Part shown: positions 13,339-21,626 of the stretch, piece after piece
Position numbering within the stretch: the stretch's first letter is position 1
Layout: each line of letters starts with the position of its first letter
Source: an uncultured Bacilli bacterium
GTDB taxonomy: Bacteria > Bacillota_I > Bacilli_A > RF39 > UBA660
DNA length: 23,398 nt
Reading direction: 5' to 3'
Assembly: GCA_934183705.1 (NCBI GenBank)
Contig: CAKPSW010000013.1
Span: 1-23,398, forward strand
Program-made: the position numbers and the translations under genes
The notes under the pieces: generated by a model
The model's input: the letters and a program-made list of their open reading frames with translations, nothing else
What the model was told of the DNA's origin: nothing
Databases searched by the model: none

Positions 13339-15510
13339 ATGAGTATTAAAACTAAATATATTACTATTGATGATCTTATTGATAAATTTAAGATGTATAA
13401 TACAAATGAAGAAGATATAAAGTTAATAAGAGATGCTTATAATTATGCTTATAAGAAGCATTTTGGTCAAAAGAGAATATCTGGAGATGATTATATTTAT
13501 CATCCTCTTAATGTAGCTTTAATATTAACTGAAATATCAGCGGATGCCGAGTGTATGGCAGCGGCTCTTTTGCATGATACTATTGAGGATTCTGATGCTA
13601 CTTATGAAGAGATTAAAAGTCTTTTTGGAGGAGAGGTTGCTCTTTTAGTAAATGGCGTAACTAAGATAAATAAGCTTAATTTTACTTCGGAGTCTGATGC
13701 TACTTCAGCATATCAAAGAAAGATATTAGTTGGACTTTCTGAGGATCCTAGAGTTATTATTATTAAGCTTGCTGATCGTCTTCATAATATGCGTACTATT
13801 GATGTATTAAGTGAAGATAAGCAAAAGAAAAAAGCTAAGGAGACGCTAGAGATATTAACTCCTGTAGCTCATAGACTTGGTATATATAAAATTAAGAGTG
13901 AACTTGAGGATTTATCTCTTCGTTATTTAAAACCTGATGCTTATTTTGATATAGTAGAAAAACTTAATCTTAAAAAGACGGAACGTGATGAGGCTGTAAA
14001 TAAGATGATGGAAGAAGTATCTCTTCTTTTAAAAGAACATAATATTATGCATGAAATAAAGGGAAGAAGTAAGAGTATTTATAGTATATATAATAAGTTA
14101 TCTAAAGGTAAGAAGTTTGATGAAATATATGATATTTTGGCTTTAAGAGTATTTGTAGATACAGAGCAAGAGTGTTATTTAGCACTAGGTCTTATTCATT
14201 CTAAATATAAACCGGTACCTAAGAGATTTAAGGATTATATAGCTATGCCTAAAACTAATTTATATCAGTCTCTTCATACTACTGTATTTGGTATTGATGG
14301 TAAATTATTTGAAATACAAATAAGGACTTATGAAATGGATAAGATAGCGGAATATGGTATTGCGTCGCATTGGTCATATAAAGAGAATAATACTTCTTTT
14401 AAGAGTATTAAGGATGTTACTGAAGAGAAGTTACAGATATTTAGAAATATTATTGAACTTAATGAGGATGCTAATACTTCTGAGGAATTTGTCTCTTCGG
14501 TAAAGAATGATATTTTATCTAATAATGTAATATATGTTTATACTCCTAAAGGAGATGTTATAGAACTGCCTTTTGAATCTACACCGGTAGATTTTGCTTA
14601 TAAGGTACATAGTGAAGTGGGAGATAGAATTATAGGGGCTATCGTAAATGATAATATTGTACCTTTAGATTATAAATTAAAGACGGGTGATATTATTAAG
14701 GTCAATACTAATAAAGCTTCTAAACCTAGTAAAGATTGGCTTTCATTTGTTGTTACTGAAGGAGCTAGAAATAAAATTAAGGCTTATTATAGTAGATTAG
14801 AGAAAAATGAGAATATTGAGAAGGGCAGTAATCTTTTAGAAAAGGAATTGAGACGTGAGAATATTAGTATAAATGAGTTTTTATCTAATAAAAATATTGA
14901 TAAGTTATTAAGTGAATTTAAGTTTAAGAATATAGATGAATTATATATTGATATTAGTCTAGGTAAGCATACACCGGCTTCTATTATAAAGATTATTAAT
15001 AAAAAAGAAGAAGAGAAGCCTTCTATTATGAATAAGATTAATGAAAATACTTCATATAAAGATACTAAAGTTAGAAGTAATAATGATGTTTTAGTAGAAG
15101 GAATGAGTGAAATTAAAGCTAATTTAAGTCTTTGTTGCAGGCCTCTTCCTGGAGATAATATAATTGGTTACATAACTAAAGGATTTGGTATTACTGTTCA
15201 TCGTAGTAGTTGTAAGAATATAATAGATATTGATGAGAGACTTATTAATGTAAAATGGAATGACAATTTGAATAAGAAATATCCATCAGGAATATTAGTA
15301 TATACTAATGCTAATGATAATTTACTTGATATTATTACTAAGGCTTCTGCGAATAATATAATAATTGATAGTATATCTACTATAAATAAGAGTTCTAATA
15401 AAGTATATAGTATGACTTTATTAGTAGAAAATAAAGAAAAACTGGAAAAGTTTATGAATGATTTACTTAATTTAAAGTTTATAGAAAAAGTAGAAAGAGA
15501 GATAAATTAA
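13339..15510 (+). CDS. relA: Bifunctional (p)ppGpp synthetase/hydrolase, RelA/SpoT family
   Basis: A 723-aa long RSH enzyme of the stringent response. Residues 25-200 are the HD hydrolase domain, with YHPLNVA (H55), HDTIED (79-84) and the DRLHNMRT motif; the metal site appears complete. The synthetase domain (about 230-350) has GRSKSIYSIYNK and RFKDYIAMPKTNLYQSLHT. RFKD is the RxKD form that marks bifunctional enzymes, against ExDD of synthetase-only ones. A TGS domain (about 395-455) and a C-terminal ACT domain (about 650-723), with a Cys-containing zinc-finger-like stretch between them (SLCCRPLPGD), allow ribosome sensing. The start follows AAGGTGAT. Its stop shares one base with the dtd start, the same relA-dtd order as in Bacillus. 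Confidence 0.97.
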   Translation: MSIKTKYITIDDLIDKFKMYNTNEEDIKLIRDAYNYAYKKHFGQKRISGDDYIYHPLNVALILTEISADAECMAAALLHDTIEDSDATYEEIKSLFGGEVALLVNGVTKINKLNFTSESDATSAYQRKILVGLSEDPRVIIIKLADRLHNMRTIDVLSEDKQKKKAKETLEILTPVAHRLGIYKIKSELEDLSLRYLKPDAYFDIVEKLNLKKTERDEAVNKMMEEVSLLLKEHNIMHEIKGRSKSIYSIYNKLSKGKKFDEIYDILALRVFVDTEQECYLALGLIHSKYKPVPKRFKDYIAMPKTNLYQSLHTTVFGIDGKLFEIQIRTYEMDKIAEYGIASHWSYKENNTSFKSIKDVTEEKLQIFRNIIELNEDANTSEEFVSSVKNDILSNNVIYVYTPKGDVIELPFESTPVDFAYKVHSEVGDRIIGAIVNDNIVPLDYKLKTGDIIKVNTNKASKPSKDWLSFVVTEGARNKIKAYYSRLEKNENIEKGSNLLEKELRRENISINEFLSNKNIDKLLSEFKFKNIDELYIDISLGKHTPASIIKIINKKEEEKPSIMNKINENTSYKDTKVRSNNDVLVEGMSEIKANLSLCCRPLPGDNIIGYITKGFGITVHRSSCKNIIDIDERLINVKWNDNLNKKYPSGILVYTNANDNLLDIITKASANNIIIDSISTINKSSNKVYSMTLLVENKEKLEKFMNDLLNLKFIEKVEREIN

Positions 15511-15947
15511 TGAAAGTAGTAGTACAGAGAGTTATATCTTCTAGTGTAGAAGTTAATAATAAGATAGTTGGTAAGATTGATAATGGTCTTATGTTACTAG
15601 TAGGATTTACTCATAATGATAGTGATAAAGAGATTGATTATATGGTAGATAAGATAATTAATTTGAGAATATTTGATGATGAAAATGGGGTTATGAATAA
15701 GAGTCTTATTGATACTTCTTATAGTATATTATCTATTAGTCAGTTTACTTTATATGCTGATACTACTAAGGGGAGAAGGCCTTCGTATGTTAATGCTGCT
15801 CCTGGTATTGAAGCTACTATTTTATATGATAGATTTAATGATAAATTAAGGAGTAAGAATATTAAAGTAGAGACTGGTATTTTTGGAGAAGAGATGAAGG
15901 TATCACTAGTTAATGATGGTCCTATTACAATATTATTAGAGAAGTAA
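15510..15947 (+). CDS. dtd: D-aminoacyl-tRNA deacylase
   Basis: A 145-aa Dtd. It frees tRNAs wrongly charged with D-amino acids or glycine. Family markers are MKVVVQRV at the start, the catalytic SQFTLYAD (77-84), KGRRPSY (87-93) and the conserved Gly-Pro in NDGPITI (135-141) that excludes L-amino acids. The length is typical. TAATG overlap with relA shows translational coupling. A weak stem at the 3' end is not a clear terminator, so read-through toward the next gene is possible. Confidence 0.97.
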   Translation: MKVVVQRVISSSVEVNNKIVGKIDNGLMLLVGFTHNDSDKEIDYMVDKIINLRIFDDENGVMNKSLIDTSYSILSISQFTLYADTTKGRRPSYVNAAPGIEATILYDRFNDKLRSKNIKVETGIFGEEMKVSLVNDGPITILLEK

Positions 15948-16063
15948 TATTTCTTCTTTTCTTTTTGCCATTTATGTCTATAGTCATTAGAGAAATATTT
16001 ATATTTAAGGCTTTTATTTAGTTTTAATTTATGGTATTATAGATAGTGACTGGAGAATATAAT

Positions 16064-16654
16064 ATGGAAAATAGAGAAGATGATATAAAATTACTTAGAG
16101 ACTTATTTATAGATATTGATTATGAAATGGTTACTAATGATAGAGATATGAATAATAGTATTATTAAAAGTAGATTAAAGTATATTAAAAGTGCTACTAA
16201 ATATATACCTTTAACAAAGTTATATAAATTATATAAAAATATAACTAATGTATATGAAGAGAGAAGAGAGGATAAACATTTAGAAGAGATAGAATATAAT
16301 ATGATAATGTATTTTATATATTTACTTAATACTAATATTCTAAGTGAAGATAAAAAAGAAGAGTTAGTTTTGAATATGTTATTTTTATATGAGAGTAATC
16401 TAAGTAACTTAGAAATAATTAGAAAAGAGAATGATGGTAAATTAAGAGTATATTCATATACTGAAAAGTCTAGTAGGCATATATATGATGCTAGGGAAGA
16501 AATAAAGGCTTTAGAGAAGGTTAATTATTCCTCTAAAAGTATGCTTAATGTACTTCTAGATAATATAGGAATTATAATGAAAGGTTTTAATAATATTCTT
16601 GATGATGATGTTAAAAATCTTGGTATGACTAGATCTAAAAAAAGAATAAAATAA
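16064..16654 (+). CDS. Unknown helical protein
   Basis: A 196-aa protein that I do not recognise. It is almost entirely alpha-helical by composition, rich in Lys, Glu, Asn and Leu, with no Cys, no membrane segment and no signal peptide. A run of heptad-like leucines and isoleucines near 50-110 may form a helical bundle. A GTG at 16046 is in frame, but GGAG (16052-16055) sits 8 nt before ATG 16064, so the ATG is preferred. A TGG-TATTAT extended -10 at 16033-16040 is a likely promoter. It lies between dtd and the aspS T-box, where Bacillus has other genes. No function is proposed. Confidence 0.65.
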   Translation: MENREDDIKLLRDLFIDIDYEMVTNDRDMNNSIIKSRLKYIKSATKYIPLTKLYKLYKNITNVYEERREDKHLEEIEYNMIMYFIYLLNTNILSEDKKEELVLNMLFLYESNLSNLEIIRKENDGKLRVYSYTEKSSRHIYDAREEIKALEKVNYSSKSMLNVLLDNIGIIMKGFNNILDDDVKNLGMTRSKKRIK

Positions 16655-16664
16655 TAAAAAGTAA

Positions 16665-16693
16665 TTGACAACTAAAAATATTAATAATATAAT
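16665..16693 (+). promoter_or_regulatory. Consensus promoter of the aspS leader
   Basis: TTGACA (16665-16670), 17 nt, TATAAT (16688-16693): a full consensus promoter starting the T-box transcript near 16700. Confidence 0.85.
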
Positions 16694-16699
16694 AATTAT

Positions 16700-16850
16700 A
16701 GTTTCTATTACTATTAGTGACAAGTAGTATAAAAAAGGTAGAACGGATAGTTTCCGATATCAAACTAGTAAAAGAGCACATTAAGTGAAAAAGGGTGGCA
16801 CCGCGGAAGTATATTTCGTCCCTATAAATTCATTTAATGTGCTTTTAATT
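16700..16850 (+). promoter_or_regulatory. T-box leader controlling aspS, with terminator
   Basis: A tRNA-sensing leader. The T-box AGGGTGGCACCGCGG (16792-16806) pairs as AGGG...CCCT (16820-16823) and GCG...CGT (16803-16819) to form the antiterminator, whose UGGC bulge would bind the ACCA end of uncharged tRNA. Upstream, TACTA (16709-16713) and TAGTA (16766-16770) can close a compact stem I with AGTGA and AGTAG elements. Candidate specifiers are GAC (16719-16721) and GAT (16756-16758), both Asp codons. The terminator is GCACATTAAGTGAA (16776-16789) with TTCATTTAATGTGC (16829-16842), then TTTT. This stem encloses the antiterminator, an unusual layout. Low Asp-tRNA charging should raise aspS expression. 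Confidence 0.85.
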
Positions 16851-16869
16851 ATGAAAGAAGGAATAAAAG

Positions 16870-18612
16870 ATGAAAAATAAGTATAGAACTATCTACTGTG
16901 GTGAAATAACTAAAGATAATATTGGAGAAGAGGTTAGAGTAGCAGGATGGGTAGAACAAATAAGAAATTTAGGAAGTTTAGTGTTTTTAACATTAAGGGA
17001 TGAGAGTGGTATAATTCAGTTAATAAGTGAAGAGATAGATAAATTTGATAATCTTACTAGAGAGAGTACTATTACCGCTAGGGGAATAGTAAGACATCGT
17101 GCTGAAGGTATGACTAATCCAAATATGAAAACTGGTGAAGTAGAAGTATTAATATCTTCTTATGAAATATTAGGCCTTGCTAACAATGTTTTACCATTTG
17201 AAATAAATCATAGTACAGAGGCTTTTGAGGATACAAGACTTAAATATCGTTATTTAGATTTAAGAAATCCTATCGTACATGATAAAATATTATTTAGGAC
17301 TGAAGTATTAGATTATATTCGTAAAATTATGAAAGAGATGAATTTTACTGAAATTCAAACACCAATTATAACTGCATCATCTCCTGAAGGTGCAAGAGAC
17401 TTTATAATTCCATCAAGAAAATATAAGGGTAAGTTTTATGCTTTACCGCAAGCTCCACAAATATTTAAACAATTACTGATGTGTTCTGGATTTACTAAGT
17501 ATTTTCAAATAGCTCCATGTTTTAGAGATGAAGATCCACGTAGTGATAGATTATATGGTGAATTCTATCAATTAGATTTAGAGATGTCTTTTGCAGAAGA
17601 AGAAGATGTCTATAAAGTGGGAGAGAGGATCTTCTATGATATATTTACTCATTTTAGTGATAAAGAAGTATCGCCTTATCCGTTTAGAAGAATACCATAT
17701 AAAGAAGCTATGTTAAAATATGGTTCTGATAAACCGGATTTAAGAAATCCACTTATAATTGAAGATGTAACGAGTATTTTATCAAAGAGTAGCTTTGAAC
17801 CATTTAATAATTTATTAATTAGAGCTATTAAAGTAGATAATATTGATAAATCTAATTCATGGTACAAAAAAATAGAAGAATATATAAAATCAGTAGGAGC
17901 TAGTGGAATGTCATATATAAAAGTAGGTGAAGATAATACTTTTACCTCTTCAATCAACAAGTTCTTAAATGATGAAATAAGAGAAGAATTAATTACTAAG
18001 TTTGATTTAAAAGAGGGTAGTACATTGTTTATTTTAGCGGATACTAAATATAAAATAAATAAATATGCTGGACTACTTAGAGGAAAACTAGGTGATGTAT
18101 TAAATCTAATTGATAAAAATAAATTTGAATTTTGTATAGTAAATGATTTTCCAATGTATGAATACAATGAAGAAGATAATACTTGGGATTTTGGTCATAA
18201 TCCATTTAGTATGCCTAAAGGCGGTATAGAAGTTTTAACAGAAGAGAATATGGAAAATGTTGTAGCATATCAATATGACTTTGTATGTAATGGTTATGAA
18301 ATGGCTTCTGGAGCTGTTAGAAATCATAGCATTGAAATTATGAAAAGAGCATTTGAATTAGCAGGATATACAGATGAAGATGTAGAAAATAAATTTAGAA
18401 GTTTATATACTGCTTTTCAATATGGAGCACCACCACATGCAGGTATGGCTCCTGGAATAGATAGAATATTAATGCTTTTGAAAGATGAAGAAAATATAAG
18501 AGAAATGGTAGCCTTTCCTCTTGGGGCGAATGCTCAAGATACTATGATGGGTTGTCCAAATGAAGTATTTGAAAAGCAATTAAAAGAAGCACATATAAAA
18601 ATTAGAGACTAA
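16870..18612 (+). CDS. aspS: Aspartyl-tRNA synthetase, bacterial type
   Basis: A 580-aa class II AspRS, which joins aspartate to tRNA-Asp. An N-terminal OB-fold anticodon-binding domain comes first (about 1-105, VAGWVEQIRNLGSLVFLTLRDESG). The catalytic core has motif 2 FRDEDPRSDRLYGEFYQLDLEMSF (about 220-243) and motif 3 GMAPGIDRILMLL (about 534-546). The GAD insertion typical of bacterial enzymes lies between, starting at YGSDKPDLR. Length and order are normal. The gene is controlled by the T-box leader just upstream, and 22 nt separate it from the ClpX-like gene, so the two probably share the transcript. Whether the enzyme also charges tRNA-Asn cannot be settled here. Confidence 0.96.
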   Translation: MKNKYRTIYCGEITKDNIGEEVRVAGWVEQIRNLGSLVFLTLRDESGIIQLISEEIDKFDNLTRESTITARGIVRHRAEGMTNPNMKTGEVEVLISSYEILGLANNVLPFEINHSTEAFEDTRLKYRYLDLRNPIVHDKILFRTEVLDYIRKIMKEMNFTEIQTPIITASSPEGARDFIIPSRKYKGKFYALPQAPQIFKQLLMCSGFTKYFQIAPCFRDEDPRSDRLYGEFYQLDLEMSFAEEEDVYKVGERIFYDIFTHFSDKEVSPYPFRRIPYKEAMLKYGSDKPDLRNPLIIEDVTSILSKSSFEPFNNLLIRAIKVDNIDKSNSWYKKIEEYIKSVGASGMSYIKVGEDNTFTSSINKFLNDEIREELITKFDLKEGSTLFILADTKYKINKYAGLLRGKLGDVLNLIDKNKFEFCIVNDFPMYEYNEEDNTWDFGHNPFSMPKGGIEVLTEENMENVVAYQYDFVCNGYEMASGAVRNHSIEIMKRAFELAGYTDEDVENKFRSLYTAFQYGAPPHAGMAPGIDRILMLLKDEENIREMVAFPLGANAQDTMMGCPNEVFEKQLKEAHIKIRD

Positions 18613-18634
18613 GTAATTGTTGGGGGGAAATATA

Positions 18635-20122
18635 ATGAACGAATTAAAAGACATTGCTATAATATATAAATTAAATGTAAGTTTTAATAAACTTGAGTAT
18701 ATACCATGTAAAGTAATATCAGGTATATATGATGAAGTAAATGAAGAATTAATAGATGGAACTGGTACACCATATCATCATATAATTGAAGGTGAAAATT
18801 ATGGCTTTGCCGCGAGAAAGAATTTAAGAGAATATCTAAAAGAATCACCATTACTACCATTACCAATATTAAAAGCTAAAATATTAAATTCTGCTAAGAA
18901 AATTAAATATGAATTAAACTCTATTATAGTTGAAGAAGAAGTTATACCACTTATTAATATATATATGAAAACTGGCTATAGTAATGAAAGTATCTTATTA
19001 GATAGAGATATATTGGCTTTTTACATAACTTATTATCCAGCAGCATTTCCAGAAATAGAAAAGGAATATGGTATAAAAATTTCTATTAGTAATGAAAATG
19101 ACATTAAAGTAAGTGAAAATATAGAGACTAATCAGACTAATAAACCTAAGGATAAAATAGAAGTTAATGTAATAAATCTTTACAACGAGATAACAAAAAC
19201 AGTAATAGATCAAAATGAACCAATAATGAAGATATTAACTGCTATATGGAAACAATATAATGATTTTTCTCCAAATAAATCAAGAAATATGTTAATAAAT
19301 GGTAGTACTGGAGTAGGAAAAACTGAAATATTCAGACAATTAGTAAAAAAAATAAATGTTCCTTGTTATATAGCTAATGCTACTGAATATACCGCTAGTG
19401 GATATATTGGCAGGGATATAACTGATATGTTAAGGTCTCTCTTAGATATTACAAATGGCGATGTAAAAAGAGCCGAAAGAGGAATATTAATTATTGATGA
19501 ACTTGATAAGCTTGCTGAAACAAATAAAGGTCATTCGCAAGTAAATCAAAAGGATGTTCAAGAGTCATTGTTAAAACTAGTAGAAGACGGGAAGTATGAT
19601 TTGATTTATAGTGGTAGAAAAATTACTTTTGATACTAGTAAATTATTAATAGTAGGTATGGGAAGTTTTTCACGTATTGATTTGACTTGTGATAAAGTAG
19701 TAGGTTTTAATCAAAGTAGCAAACCAAAGTTATATAAAGACTTAACAACAGAAGACTTTGTTAAAAATGGTATGATTCCTGAGCTGATTGGTAGATTTCC
19801 TGTTGTAATTCAAATGAATGAATTAAATCATGATAGTTATTTAAGAATAATTAATTCAGATAATAGTGCTTTAAATATGAATAAAGTATTCTTAGAAAAG
19901 TTTGGAATTGAACTTACTGTTACACCTGCTGCAATGAATGAAATAGCATTATCAGCAGATAAGCAAGGATTTGGAGCACGTAGTTTAGACGTTATAATAG
20001 AAAAAGCTTTATCAGTAGCTTCTTATGAAATAGCTTCTAATCCAGAAGTATACAATGAATTAATAGTTACTGAAGAGACAATTAAAAATAATAAAGTCTA
20101 TACACTTAAGAAGAAAAAATAA
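18635..20122 (+). CDS. ClpX-like AAA+ unfoldase with a new N-terminal domain
   Basis: A 495-aa protein. Residues 1-165 form a domain I do not recognise, with no Cys pairs, so the zinc-binding domain of ClpX is absent. Residues 180-490 are a ClpX/HslU-type AAA+ module: Walker A GSTGVGKTE (223-231), pore loop GYIG (256-259, against GYVG in ClpX), Walker B ILIIDELDK (284-292), arginine finger in IPELIGRFPV (R387) and sensor 2 GFGARSLD (R449). A VGF tripeptide (356-358) sits where ClpX carries the IGF loop that docks on ClpP, so it may feed ClpP. The start ATG is chosen for its GGGGGG site; a TTG 6 codons earlier is less likely. It lies between aspS and 6S RNA, where Bacillus has no such gene. 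It is probably a second ClpX-like protein with its own substrate choice, rather than ClpX itself. Confidence 0.78.
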   Translation: MNELKDIAIIYKLNVSFNKLEYIPCKVISGIYDEVNEELIDGTGTPYHHIIEGENYGFAARKNLREYLKESPLLPLPILKAKILNSAKKIKYELNSIIVEEEVIPLINIYMKTGYSNESILLDRDILAFYITYYPAAFPEIEKEYGIKISISNENDIKVSENIETNQTNKPKDKIEVNVINLYNEITKTVIDQNEPIMKILTAIWKQYNDFSPNKSRNMLINGSTGVGKTEIFRQLVKKINVPCYIANATEYTASGYIGRDITDMLRSLLDITNGDVKRAERGILIIDELDKLAETNKGHSQVNQKDVQESLLKLVEDGKYDLIYSGRKITFDTSKLLIVGMGSFSRIDLTCDKVVGFNQSSKPKLYKDLTTEDFVKNGMIPELIGRFPVVIQMNELNHDSYLRIINSDNSALNMNKVFLEKFGIELTVTPAAMNEIALSADKQGFGARSLDVIIEKALSVASYEIASNPEVYNELIVTEETIKNNKVYTLKKKK

Positions 20123-20144
20123 ATGTAAAGTTATATAAAATATA

Positions 20145-20173
20145 TTGAGAAAAAGATATAACTATGATATAAT
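20145..20173 (+). promoter_or_regulatory. Promoter of 6S RNA
   Basis: TTGAGA (20145-20150), 17-nt spacer ending in TGA, TATAAT (20168-20173). It places the RNA start at about 20180, which is exactly where the closing stem begins. Confidence 0.8.
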
Positions 20174-20179
20174 TAAATT

Positions 20180-20364
20180 ACCTAGAGGATACGACATCTT
20201 TAGTATAAAACCGACTAAAGATATTAATAGGGGAGCTAATACAATTTATGTGTTGAATACTTGCTTATAAGTAAGGATCCTAATTACTTTGTTGTGCTGA
20301 CCCACCTGTGACAATACGCCGCGGGTTTTATCTTGCAGAGTCGGTCCATCTGGGTCTTTTTTTT
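20180..20364 (+). ncRNA. ssrS: 6S RNA
   Basis: A transcript of about 180 nt that binds the sigma-A RNA polymerase by mimicking an open promoter. The ends pair: ACCTAGA (20180-20186) with TCTGGGT (20349-20355), then CGAC (20192-20195) with GTCG (20340-20343). A large, mostly unpaired middle follows. It contains a 9-bp hairpin ATCTTTAGT/ACTAAAGAT (20196-20222) and an apical TACTT/AAGTA hairpin. A T run (20357-20364) ends it. Position is strong support: in Bacillus, 6S-1 RNA lies between aspS and yrvM (tcdA), as here. A well-placed promoter and no coding frame complete the case. An alignment to the 6S covariance model has not been run. Confidence 0.82.
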
Positions 20365-20413
20365 ATTATATTTTTATGCTATACTTATATATGTATATGT
20401 GAGAGGTGTAATA

Positions 20414-20920
20414 ATGAAAGAAGTAAAAACTACTACTATATATAGTGAAGATATTATTAAGTCATTTTTAAGAATATTTTATTTTGAAAGAATAAAAAAT
20501 ATTAGAATAATATTAAATATTTTGATAGTAATATTAATATTATATTTCTTTATAAATATTGATAATAGTAATATTTTGGATTATATAGCTTTTATTTTTG
20601 CTTTATTTGGTATATTAGAATTAAATACTAATATGATACCAAGTATAAATTATAAAAGAATTAAAAATAAAAAGAATAGTATCTTAAATACTAAAATAAA
20701 ATATATTTTTAAGAAAAATAATTTTCAAATAACTACTGATAAAGATGAGTATATAGATTATGATAAACTATATAAAGTAATAAATACAAAAGATGCATAT
20801 TATCTATATATAAATAAAAATAGAGCCTTTATAGTAGATAAGACTAATTTAAAAGATGAAGATATAACTATTTTAAATTATAAATTCAAAGAGAAAGTAC
20901 CAATATATAAGGAGAAGTAA
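20414..20920 (+). CDS. YcxB-like membrane protein
   Basis: A 168-aa protein resembling the YcxB family. A short N-terminal strand is followed by two close membrane helices (about 29-48 and 53-72). A cytoplasmic domain follows, with the typical YcxB pattern IDYDKLYKVINTKDAYYLYINKNRAFIVDKTNL (about 114-146). The function of the family is unknown; the domain is PH-like in character. A longer frame starts at 20333 but lies inside 6S RNA. The ATG at 20414 has GAGAGGTG in front and is clearly better. An extended -10 (TGC-TATACT, 20378-20385) may drive it. It is one base upstream of tcdA and probably co-transcribed. Confidence 0.75.
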   Translation: MKEVKTTTIYSEDIIKSFLRIFYFERIKNIRIILNILIVILILYFFINIDNSNILDYIAFIFALFGILELNTNMIPSINYKRIKNKKNSILNTKIKYIFKKNNFQITTDKDEYIDYDKLYKVINTKDAYYLYINKNRAFIVDKTNLKDEDITILNYKFKEKVPIYKEK

Positions 20921-20921
20921 A

Positions 20922-21599
20922 ATGTATGAAAGAACACTTGCCTTAATTGGCGAAGATAATTTAAATAAAATTAAAAGTAAAAACATCATAGTATTAGGAG
21001 TTGGTGGAGTAGGAGGATATGCTATTGAGACTCTTGTAAGAAGTGGTATTCAAAATATAACAATAGTAGACTATGATGTAATAGATTCCTCTAATATAAA
21101 TAGACAAGTTATAGCAAAAAGTAATAATATTGGTAATTATAAAGTTGATGAATGGGAAGAGAGAATCAAAGATATAAATAAAGATATTAATGTAAAGAAA
21201 ATAAGAGAAAAAATAACTAAAGATAATATAAATATATTATTTGAAGAAGAATATGATTATATGATTGATGCTTGTGATACTATTATCGTAAAAAAATTAC
21301 TAATAAAACTATGTAAAGAGGAAAATATAAATCTCTTAACTGTATGTGGTATGGGCAAAAAAATGGATATAACTAAAATTAAAATATGTGATATTAGAGA
21401 TACAAGTTACGATCCAATAGCTAAAGCACTAAGAAAATATGTCAAAGATGAAAAAATAAAAGGCAGAGTTATGTGTGTATCTTCTATAGAAAAACCAAAT
21501 AATACAAATAAAGATGTAATATCTTCAATGATGATGGTACCTTCAGTAGCGGGTATATATGCCGCTAGTTATATATTGCAAGATATAATAAAGAAATAA
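20922..21599 (+). CDS. tcdA: tRNA threonylcarbamoyladenosine dehydratase
   Basis: A 225-aa E1-like enzyme (TcdA/YgdL, YrvM in Bacillus). It uses ATP to close the t6A side chain at position 37 of ANN-decoding tRNAs into the cyclic form ct6A. Visible are the nucleotide-binding VLGVGGVGGYAIETLVRSG (about 25-43), the acidic strand VDYDVIDSSNINRQ (about 48-61) that carries the ATP-binding Asp, Asn and Arg, and DACDTIIVKKLLI (about 117-129). The C-terminal region with PSVAGIYAASYILQDII is the usual final helix. The short length matches the family and excludes ThiF/MoeB. It follows the YcxB-like gene after one base and ends in a terminator shared with rarA. Confidence 0.92.
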   Translation: MYERTLALIGEDNLNKIKSKNIIVLGVGGVGGYAIETLVRSGIQNITIVDYDVIDSSNINRQVIAKSNNIGNYKVDEWEERIKDINKDINVKKIREKITKDNINILFEEEYDYMIDACDTIIVKKLLIKLCKEENINLLTVCGMGKKMDITKIKICDIRDTSYDPIAKALRKYVKDEKIKGRVMCVSSIEKPNNTNKDVISSMMMVPSVAGIYAASYILQDIIKK

Positions 21600-21626
21600 G
21601 GAATACAATAATTGTATTCCTTTTAT
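21598..21626. terminator. Bidirectional terminator between tcdA and rarA
   Basis: AAGGAATACAA (21598-21608) pairs with TTGTATTCCTT (21612-21622), loop TAA, then a short T run. It begins inside the tcdA stop codon and ends at the rarA stop. Confidence 0.8.

Noticed and set aside
20333..20413. Upstream extension of the YcxB-like reading frame
   Set aside because: It starts inside the 3' arm and T run of 6S RNA and has no ribosome site; the ATG at 20414 has a good one.
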